Source: an uncultured Eubacteriales bacterium (GTDB lineage Bacteria; Bacillota_A; Clostridia; Peptostreptococcales; Anaerovoracaceae). Taken from it: DNA of 5,439 bases. A program made the position numbers and the translations under genes. The stretch spans positions 1 to 5,439 of the forward strand of contig CACYHM010000118.1 in the NCBI GenBank assembly GCA_902774195.1, written 5' to 3'. The notes below the pieces were generated by a model. The model saw only the letters and a program-made list of their open reading frames with translations. It was not told the origin of the DNA and searched no databases. Position 1 is the stretch's first letter; each line of letters begins with the position of its first letter. Of the stretch, positions 1-4,228 are shown in pieces.

Positions 1-98
1 TGGCCAAAGCAGAGCCGCAAGCTCGTCGCAAACATCTTTCCCTCACTGTCACGTTCAGTGCAAGATGTTTGCTGCGCGCGGCAGCAATAAGACGGCCA
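1..98. repeat. Nested inverted repeats upstream of recF
   Basis: Three sets of complementary arms nest around one centre. The main stem is GCAAACATCTT (28-38) pairing with AAGATGTTTGC (62-72), 11 bp and perfect. Inside it CACTG (44-48) pairs with CAGTG (56-60) around a 7-base loop. Outside it GCCGC (14-18) pairs with GCGGC (78-82), and the outermost TGGCC (1-5) pairs with GGCCA (94-98). No T-tract follows, so this is not a classical rho-independent terminator for the gene upstream of the window. It could be a REP or MITE-like intergenic repeat, or a structured RNA 3' end. The arms are read directly from the sequence; the element type is inference. The left boundary is uncertain because the window begins there. 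Confidence 0.55.
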
Positions 99-117
99 TG
101 GGGTCTGACCCCAGGCC
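94..117. repeat. GGGGTCTGACCCC palindrome, copy 1
   Basis: TGGGGTC (99-105) and GACCCCA (107-113) are perfect complements around a single T at 106. Outer GGCC arms (94-97 and 114-117) also pair, with A98 bulged. The 13-base core GGGGTCTGACCCC (100-112) recurs exactly at 1406-1418 in the recF terminator, so recF is bracketed by two copies. Copy 1 has no following T-run, so it does not look like a terminator by itself. Confidence 0.6.
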
Positions 118-127
118 ATCCTGACCA

Positions 128-157
128 TTGAAAAACATATCTCGCGGATAGTAGAAT
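128..157 (+). promoter_or_regulatory. Putative recF promoter
   Basis: TTGAAA (128-133) resembles a sigma-A -35 box, and TAGAAT (152-157) a -10 box, with 18 bp between them. The start site expected about 7 bases after the -10 falls at or within a base or two of the recF ATG at 164. That would give a leaderless mRNA and fits the lack of a Shine-Dalgarno sequence there. The boxes are seen in the sequence; activity is inferred. Confidence 0.45.
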
Positions 158-163
158 ACTCCT

Positions 164-1372
164 ATGAGGATAAACAGCATCGTACTCGAAAACTTCAGAA
201 ACTATAAGAACCTCGAGCTCGAATTCGATCCGAGCCGTAATATCATCGTGGGCGAAAACGCACAGGGCAAAACCAATCTCATCGAGGCGATCTACCTCAC
301 GGCTTTTGCCAAATCGTTCCGGACCTCAAATTCGGCCGACCTCATCAGGTTCGGCGCGGATTCCGGGCGTGTCAGCACCTGGATCACGAGCGAGGATATC
401 GACAAGAACATCAACATACAGATCCGCAAAGACGGAAAGAAGATGATAAAAAAAGACGGCAAGGTCATAAGAAGGACCACCGAGCTTCTGAACAACGTGG
501 TCGTCATCATCTTCAGCCCGGATGACCTCCGGATCATAAAGGACAGCCCTGACAGGCGGCGCAATTTCATAAACCGCGAGCTTTCGCAGATGCGGCCGGG
601 ATATTACGACGCGCTCAGAAGGTACAACGATGCGCTCCGCGAGAAGAACGCTCTGCTGAAGGGGTACTTCAATATAAGGAAGAAAACCTTTTCGCGTGCG
701 GACAATATCAGCCTGAATGACGTCGCGGCCGGGAAAGGTCCCGGCGAGAAAAACCCGTACGACAACAGCCGCAAATACAACGAAGAGATGATGGACATCT
801 ACGACAGGCAGCTGGCGGACGCGGGATACGAGATCATCAGGTACAGAAAAGAGTTCATCGAGCTGCTCAGCAGCGAAGCAGGCGAGATAATGAGCAAGAT
901 CTCGGGAGGAAGAGAAGACCTGCGCATCGAATACAAGACAACCTGCGACTACGTGACGGGTCCGGAGGGGCGCGAGATACTTTGCAGACAGATATTCCAC
1001 AACAGGGACAAGGATATATACAATGGATATGCAGGTATAGGACCGCACCGGGACGACATAGAATTCTACATCAACGAAAAGGACGCGAAAAAGTACGGCT
1101 CACAGGGCCAGCAGAGGACTATCGCCCTCTCGCTAAAGCTTGCCGAGATAAGGATAGCCAGACAGATGCTGGAAGAGCCGCCGGTGCTGCTGCTCGACGA
1201 TGTGCTGTCAGAGCTCGACCTCGACAGGCAGAGGTTCCTGGTAAGCGAGATAGACGATGTGCAGCTTTTCATCACATCGGCAGAACTGAATGAAGAGGTG
1301 ATCGGAGCCCTCAGAGGAGGAACCCTCTTCAGGATAGAGGACGGCAGCGTGACGAGAGTGGACAAATACTGA
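164..1372 (+). CDS. recF: DNA replication and repair protein RecF
   Basis: RecF is a cytoplasmic SMC-like ABC ATPase. With RecO and RecR it loads RecA at single-strand gaps and stalled forks. The 402-residue product has the family signatures in order: the N-terminal strand and RNY segment (residues 3-14), Walker A GENAQGKT (30-37), the GPHRDD segment, the ABC signature SQGQQR (313-318), Walker B LLLDD (342-346) and the D-loop SELD (349-352). The ATG is chosen because the protein begins exactly where the family does, although no Shine-Dalgarno sequence precedes it. It is longer than typical RecF (about 360-370 residues). The excess of roughly 30 residues is a polar, Gly/Asn/Lys-rich segment around residues 168-207, between the LLK helix and the DRQLA helix of the coiled-coil arm. 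It ends in a strong terminator and converges with the transporter gene. Identification is secure. Confidence 0.97.
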   Translation: MRINSIVLENFRNYKNLELEFDPSRNIIVGENAQGKTNLIEAIYLTAFAKSFRTSNSADLIRFGADSGRVSTWITSEDIDKNINIQIRKDGKKMIKKDGKVIRRTTELLNNVVVIIFSPDDLRIIKDSPDRRRNFINRELSQMRPGYYDALRRYNDALREKNALLKGYFNIRKKTFSRADNISLNDVAAGKGPGEKNPYDNSRKYNEEMMDIYDRQLADAGYEIIRYRKEFIELLSSEAGEIMSKISGGREDLRIEYKTTCDYVTGPEGREILCRQIFHNRDKDIYNGYAGIGPHRDDIEFYINEKDAKKYGSQGQQRTIALSLKLAEIRIARQMLEEPPVLLLDDVLSELDLDRQRFLVSEIDDVQLFITSAELNEEVIGALRGGTLFRIEDGSVTRVDKY

Positions 1373-1398
1373 TAAATTGATACATTGATGCCTGAAAC

Positions 1399-1437
1399 TG
1401 GCCAGGGGGTCTGACCCCCTGGCCAATTTCTTTTTTT
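1399..1437 (+). terminator. Rho-independent terminator of recF
   Basis: A 13-bp perfect inverted repeat has arms 1399-1411 and 1413-1425 around a single central T at 1412. It is very GC-rich (GGCCAGGGGGTC in the left arm) and is followed on the + strand by ATTTC and seven Ts (1431-1437). It lies 27 bases after the recF stop. The T-run runs into the stop codon of the convergent transporter gene. Read on the minus strand the hairpin is not followed by a T-tract, so it should act mainly on recF transcripts. In practice a few central bases would form the loop. Confidence 0.88.
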
Positions 1438-2797
1438 ACAGATCGTGTATGACGTTGTTCATCCACTTGCCTGAGAGGTAGCGCATCGAGAGTATGATGA
1501 ACTTCACCAGGCACTCGATTCGTGTCATCAGCAGGGCCAGGTGGATCGGAAGGTGCCATACAAGCGCAGAGATGAATGCGAGAGGAACGGCGATCAGCCA
1601 TATCGAACCGCATTCGGTGAACATCGCAAAGCGCGTGTCCCCTCCAGCTCTCAGTATGCCGGTTATCATCATGCCGTTATAGATGTCCATCGGCATGGTG
1701 AAGCCGAACACCAGCAGTATGTAGAACATGTAAGTCCTGCCCTCGTCCGAGAGAGTGAAGATGCCCGTAAAAGGCTTTGCCAGCACTATCGTGGCGATAC
1801 CGAATGAGACGCTGACGATGAGGCACACCTTTATGAGGTGCGAGGCCAGTTTCTTTGAATAAGGAAGGTCACCTTCCCCGAGCTTCTCCCCCACCAGTAT
1901 GAGGGAGGCATCCCCCACGCTGAACGATGCAAAATTGAATATGTTGAATATCGAGTTCGCCGCCTGGTAAGCTGCATACGGTACAGTTCCGATGCGGTTG
2001 AAAGCCGCCACATACATGGTCTGGCCGAGGCTCCAGACGAACTCGTTTATCGTGGTCGGTGTCGCGTTCTTGACAACCCTTCTAATCAGCTCGGGATCCC
2101 AGCCGAAATAGCTCGAAAGGCTCCCGCGGAATGTATTCGTCTTTCGCGTGGAAAAGAAGAGATTGAGCAGGAATTCGAGTGCTCTCGCGGAGACCGTGCC
2201 GATAGCCGCGCCGACAACTCCCAGCTTCGGGAAGCCGAGCTTACCGAAAATAAGGATGTAGTTGATCAGGGTATTGCTCGAAAAGACGACAATGCTGATG
2301 ATCATCGGCAGCCTGACCTGCTGGGTCGATTTGAATGCCATCTCCATCGGGACCGCAAACGCGAGCAGGAGGAACGACCAGCTGTTGATCTTCACATATT
2401 TTACCGCGAGGACCTGCACCAGCGGATCCTTTGAATAGATCGAGATGATGCCGGCGGTGCAGAAGTTGGCCAGCAGGAAGAATACGACTCCCAGAGCCGC
2501 CATCACGCTTATCGCAAAGCCAATGACCTTACGTATGTTCGCCATGTCGCGCGTGCCGTAGAACTGCGCCATGAAGGTAGCGGTCCCGCTCACGAATCCG
2601 AACAGTATAAGATAGTGGACCATGAAGATCTGGCCTGCGACACCTACCGCCGCAAGCTCCGTTTCACCGAGCATGCCCACCATGAGATTGTCCACCATCG
2701 TGAGCGTCGCGGTCACCACGCCCTGAACGGCTATCGGTGAAGCGATCCTCGCTATTTTGCGGTTGACCTCCCTGGTATCGAATTCACTTGTCTGCAT
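1436..2797 (-). CDS. MATE family efflux transporter
   Basis: This is a multidrug and toxic-compound extrusion (MATE) antiporter of the inner membrane. The family exports organic cations, drugs or metabolites using a Na+ or H+ gradient. From the preferred ATG the protein is 453 residues, usual for the family, with about twelve hydrophobic helices in two homologous halves. Family marks include the first helix with its conserved acidic residue (D36, in MVDNLMVG), the ELAAVGVAGQ stretch after it, GAAIGTV mid-protein, and GILRAGGDTR in the second half (about residues 380-389). The start is uncertain. ATGs at 2797 and 2815 both lack a good Shine-Dalgarno sequence, and a TTG at 2854 lies upstream of the likely transcription start. 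The 2797 ATG leaves a leader of about 20 nt and starts just before the conserved N-terminal helix. The substrate cannot be read from sequence. It is convergent with recF and divergent from the HTH-Uma2 gene, so it could share control with the latter. Confidence 0.93.
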   Translation of the reverse strand: MQTSEFDTREVNRKIARIASPIAVQGVVTATLTMVDNLMVGMLGETELAAVGVAGQIFMVHYLILFGFVSGTATFMAQFYGTRDMANIRKVIGFAISVMAALGVVFFLLANFCTAGIISIYSKDPLVQVLAVKYVKINSWSFLLLAFAVPMEMAFKSTQQVRLPMIISIVVFSSNTLINYILIFGKLGFPKLGVVGAAIGTVSARALEFLLNLFFSTRKTNTFRGSLSSYFGWDPELIRRVVKNATPTTINEFVWSLGQTMYVAAFNRIGTVPYAAYQAANSIFNIFNFASFSVGDASLILVGEKLGEGDLPYSKKLASHLIKVCLIVSVSFGIATIVLAKPFTGIFTLSDEGRTYMFYILLVFGFTMPMDIYNGMMITGILRAGGDTRFAMFTECGSIWLIAVPLAFISALVWHLPIHLALLMTRIECLVKFIILSMRYLSGKWMNNVIHDL

Positions 2798-2824
2798 CGT
2801 TATATCGTTACCCATTTGCGTATC

Positions 2825-2854
2825 AGTATATTGCACCACATGTATCAATAACAA
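2825..2854 (-). promoter_or_regulatory. Putative promoter of the MATE gene
   Basis: Read on the minus strand, TTGTTA (2854-2849) and TATACT (2830-2825) are spaced by 18 bp and resemble sigma-A -35 and -10 boxes. Transcription would begin near 2818. That excludes the TTG at 2854 as a start codon and makes the ATG at 2815 almost leaderless, or the ATG at 2797 a short-leader start. The -35 match is moderate, so another promoter is possible. Confidence 0.4.
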
Positions 2855-2959
2855 GACACTTTTGAAAAGCGTTTGCAGCAGACGCCGCCAGCCAGGCTGT
2901 GCCGAATATTTGGATTCCGTTCCTTTTCCAGTGTCCGGATACGGTCATAATATGGACAG

Positions 2960-2972
2960 CATTTGACAAATG
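2960..2972. promoter_or_regulatory. Palindrome over the -35 box, candidate operator
   Basis: CATTTG-A-CAAATG is a perfect 13-bp inverted repeat centred on A2966. It contains the whole -35 hexamer TTGACA (2963-2968). A dimeric regulator bound here would block RNA polymerase. The HTH domain of the downstream gene product is the obvious candidate for autorepression. The palindrome is seen directly; the role is inferred. Confidence 0.4.
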
Positions 2973-2991
2973 GCTATTAAATGGATATAAT
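2963..2991 (+). promoter_or_regulatory. Perfect sigma-A promoter of the HTH-Uma2 gene
   Basis: TTGACA (2963-2968) and TATAAT (2986-2991) match the sigma-A consensus in all twelve positions with the optimal 17-bp spacer. The start site is expected near 2998, giving a leader of only about 15 nt that still includes the AGGAGG at 3001-3006. So strong a promoter on an accessory gene suggests that repression normally holds it down. Confidence 0.8.
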
Positions 2992-3000
2992 ATGGACAGC

Positions 3001-3006
3001 AGGAGG
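3001..3006 (+). promoter_or_regulatory. Shine-Dalgarno AGGAGG fixing the Uma2 start
   Basis: A full AGGAGG lies 6 bases before the ATG at 3013. This decides that start over in-frame upstream candidates: an ATG at 2992, and the frame open back to 2899. Those lie on or upstream of the promoter and so would not be transcribed from it. Confidence 0.85.
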
Positions 3007-3012
3007 CGAAGC

Positions 3013-3921
3013 ATGAAGATCATAGAAGAATTGATAGAAAGAAAGAACGAACTCGGATACACGAACGAGATGATATCCGAAAAGTCCGGGGTACCGCTCA
3101 GCACAGTGAACAAGATCTTCGGACGCCAGACGGCAAAGCCGCGTTACAACACACTGCAGAGCCTGCATTGCGTACTATTCCCGGAAATCCATTCGCGCAA
3201 AGAAACTTCCATATATAAAGATATCTCGGAGAATCTTTCACTGGACTATTCCGGCAGAGTGTCGGAAGGCGCAGCTCTTCAGGAATACAATCCGGAAACA
3301 CCGGAGGACGGGTACAAAGGACAGATAGAGAAGGTCCTGTCATGGAAAAAGCAGGGGGAATATACAGTGCAGGACTGGCTTGATCTTCCGGACGGGCTGC
3401 ATATGGAGCTGATCGACGGCAGACTGTATGACAGGAACACCCCTACCACAAAGCATCAGTTCATAGCAGGAGAATTGTATGCAGAACTCAGAAGCACTCT
3501 GAGATCAGAGGAAAAAGGACATAAAGAATGCCGGGCTTTTATAGCGCCGGCAAGCGTACAGCCTGATATGGCTGATGACAGGAACGGATACATTCCGGAC
3601 GTCTTCATCGTATGTGATAAGAAAAAGTATAAAGAAGGCGAAATGATCAAGGGAGCACCGGACTTCGTCGCGGAAGTACTGTCTCCTTCTACCGAAAAGT
3701 ACGACAGAGGCAGAAAGCTGAACAAATACTGGCAGTCCGGAGTCAGGGAGTACTGGATAATCGATATATCCGAAGAGGAAGTCTGTGTATATGAGTTCGG
3801 GAAAGGCGTTCCCCCGGCAGTATACAGTTTCGATGATCAGATACCGCTCGGCATCTCGGAAGGGAGGATCACCGTCGACTTCAAAAGCATCTCGGACTAT
3901 ATGCATGAATCGTTCGACTAG
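3013..3921 (+). CDS. HTH-Uma2 fusion, putative PD-(D/E)XK nuclease
   Basis: The 302-residue protein has two parts. Residues 1-58 resemble an XRE/Cro-type helix-turn-helix: TNEMISEKSG and PLSTVNKIFG fit helices 2 and 3. A polar linker follows (about 60-112). Residues 113-300 match the Uma2 family (DUF820), whose restriction-endonuclease-like PD-(D/E)XK fold predicts nuclease activity, though the biological role of most members is unknown. Visible Uma2 marks are MELIDG (131-136), YIPDVF with D196, AEVLSPST with E221 (220-227), D231 and K235, then REYWIID (245-251). The putative metal-binding acids are therefore present, and I see no sign of inactivation. There is no signal peptide or membrane segment, so it is probably cytoplasmic. 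Its codon use looks less GC-biased than that of gyrB, consistent with acquisition but not proof of it. It could be a DNA-targeting enzyme, a regulator that has co-opted the fold, or part of a mobile element. Confidence 0.88.
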   Translation: MKIIEELIERKNELGYTNEMISEKSGVPLSTVNKIFGRQTAKPRYNTLQSLHCVLFPEIHSRKETSIYKDISENLSLDYSGRVSEGAALQEYNPETPEDGYKGQIEKVLSWKKQGEYTVQDWLDLPDGLHMELIDGRLYDRNTPTTKHQFIAGELYAELRSTLRSEEKGHKECRAFIAPASVQPDMADDRNGYIPDVFIVCDKKKYKEGEMIKGAPDFVAEVLSPSTEKYDRGRKLNKYWQSGVREYWIIDISEEEVCVYEFGKGVPPAVYSFDDQIPLGISEGRITVDFKSISDYMHESFD

Positions 3922-3923
3922 AT

Positions 3924-4034
3924 TCTTGTATTTTTGCGGTCCGGAAGAAAACGCCGGGACGGGTTTTTCGGGGAACAAATGCCGGATCCGGGGCGAAAAT
4001 TTTCGATTTAAGGGGATTTTTTGAAAATACAAGA
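3924..4034. repeat. 11-bp inverted repeat bounding a 111-bp segment
   Basis: TCTTGTATTTT (3924-3934) is perfectly complementary to AAAATACAAGA (4024-4034). The enclosed segment holds two further perfect palindromes, CCGGATCCGG (3982-3991) and CGAAAATTTTCG (3994-4005). It also has a weak stem, GTCCGG (3939-3944) with CCGGGAC (3954-3960, one bulge), followed by five Ts at 3964-3968. The segment begins three bases after the Uma2 stop codon. No flanking target-site duplication is evident. It may be a small MITE-like element or a folded 3' untranslated region; no coding potential is seen. Confidence 0.45.
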
Positions 4035-4048
4035 TATTGTGGAATAAC

Positions 4049-4077
4049 TTGCAAAAAAATCGCTTATATGGTAAAAT
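4049..4077 (+). promoter_or_regulatory. Extended -10 promoter of gyrB
   Basis: TTGCAA (4049-4054), a 17-bp spacer and TAAAAT (4072-4077) form a sigma-A promoter. A TG at 4069-4070 gives the extended -10 form TGGTAAAAT. Initiation is expected near 4084, leaving a leader of about 145 nt before gyrB. This gives gyrB its own transcription, independent of recF. Confidence 0.65.
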
Positions 4078-4078
4078 T

Positions 4079-4115
4079 CGGGCGTAAAATCAATGGGATG
4101 CAATGCCCGTTTTTT
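4079..4115 (+). terminator. Terminator overlapping the gyrB start site
   Basis: CGGGCGT (4079-4085) pairs with ATGCCCG (4103-4109) through 7 bp including one G-T pair, with a 17-base loop, and six Ts follow at 4110-4115. Transcripts reading in from the HTH-Uma2 gene would form the full hairpin and stop. Transcripts starting at the overlapping gyrB promoter (about 4084) would lack most of the left arm and escape. The stem is short, so efficiency is uncertain. Confidence 0.5.
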
Positions 4116-4228
4116 AGTGCGAGCCAGCAGTTCCAAGGCATACAGTGATCCTGGACGCAGATTGTACTTTCGCATTCGAAAACGGACTCAGACAATATCA
4201 CCTTAAAAGAAAGAAAAGGAACGAACGA
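4084..4228 (+). other. gyrB 5' untranslated leader
   Basis: This stretch of about 145 nt runs from the predicted start site to the gyrB ATG. It holds the right arm and T-run of the terminator and a small TTTCG/CGAAA hairpin near 4167-4180. A 37-codon frame with no Shine-Dalgarno sequence (4093-4206) is also present. I recognise no known riboswitch or T-box. A relaxed-DNA response of the promoter would be usual for gyrase genes, but nothing here demonstrates it. Confidence 0.35.
4215..4220 (+). promoter_or_regulatory. gyrB ribosome binding site
   Basis: AAAGGA lies 8 bases upstream of the ATG at 4229 within a purine-rich stretch. It supports this start, which also matches the N-terminus expected for GyrB. 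Confidence 0.75.

Larger units (their letters stand above)
2947..3001. repeat. 15-bp direct repeats around the Uma2 promoter
   Basis: ATAATATGGACAGCA occurs at 2947-2961 and again, without mismatch, at 2987-3001, exactly 40 bp apart. The first copy lies just upstream of the -35 box. The second begins inside the -10 box and runs over the probable transcription start into the Shine-Dalgarno sequence. A shorter AAATGG repeat (2968-2973 and 2979-2984) lies between them. Repeats placed this way are typical of operator sites, but they could also be a chance duplication. Confidence 0.6.

Noticed and set aside
326..1048. Long minus-strand frame of 240 codons inside recF
   Set aside because: It lies wholly antisense to a secure RecF gene, has no recognisable domain, and reflects the codon bias of the sense strand.
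982..1293. Second plus-strand frame of 103 codons overlapping recF
   Set aside because: It is out of frame inside conserved RecF motifs and its product is Arg/Gln-rich with no family resemblance.
1399..1437. Bidirectional terminator serving both recF and the MATE gene
   Set aside because: On the minus strand the hairpin is followed by AGTTTCAGG and not by a T-tract, so termination of the MATE transcript here is not supported.
2899..3012. N-terminal extension of the HTH-Uma2 protein upstream of 3013
   Set aside because: The extension covers the perfect promoter, and AGGAGG sits 6 bases before the ATG at 3013, so the upstream frame would not be in the mRNA.
3939..3968. GTCCGG/CCGGGAC stem with five Ts as the main Uma2 terminator
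   Set aside because: The stem is only six pairs with a bulge, and three Gs separate it from the T-run. The hairpin at 4079-4115 is the better candidate, so this one is noted only within the inverted-repeat segment.
4037..4047. TGTGGAATAA as a DnaA box near the origin
   Set aside because: It differs from the TGTGGATAA consensus by an inserted base, is isolated, and no cluster of boxes or AT-rich unwinding element accompanies it.
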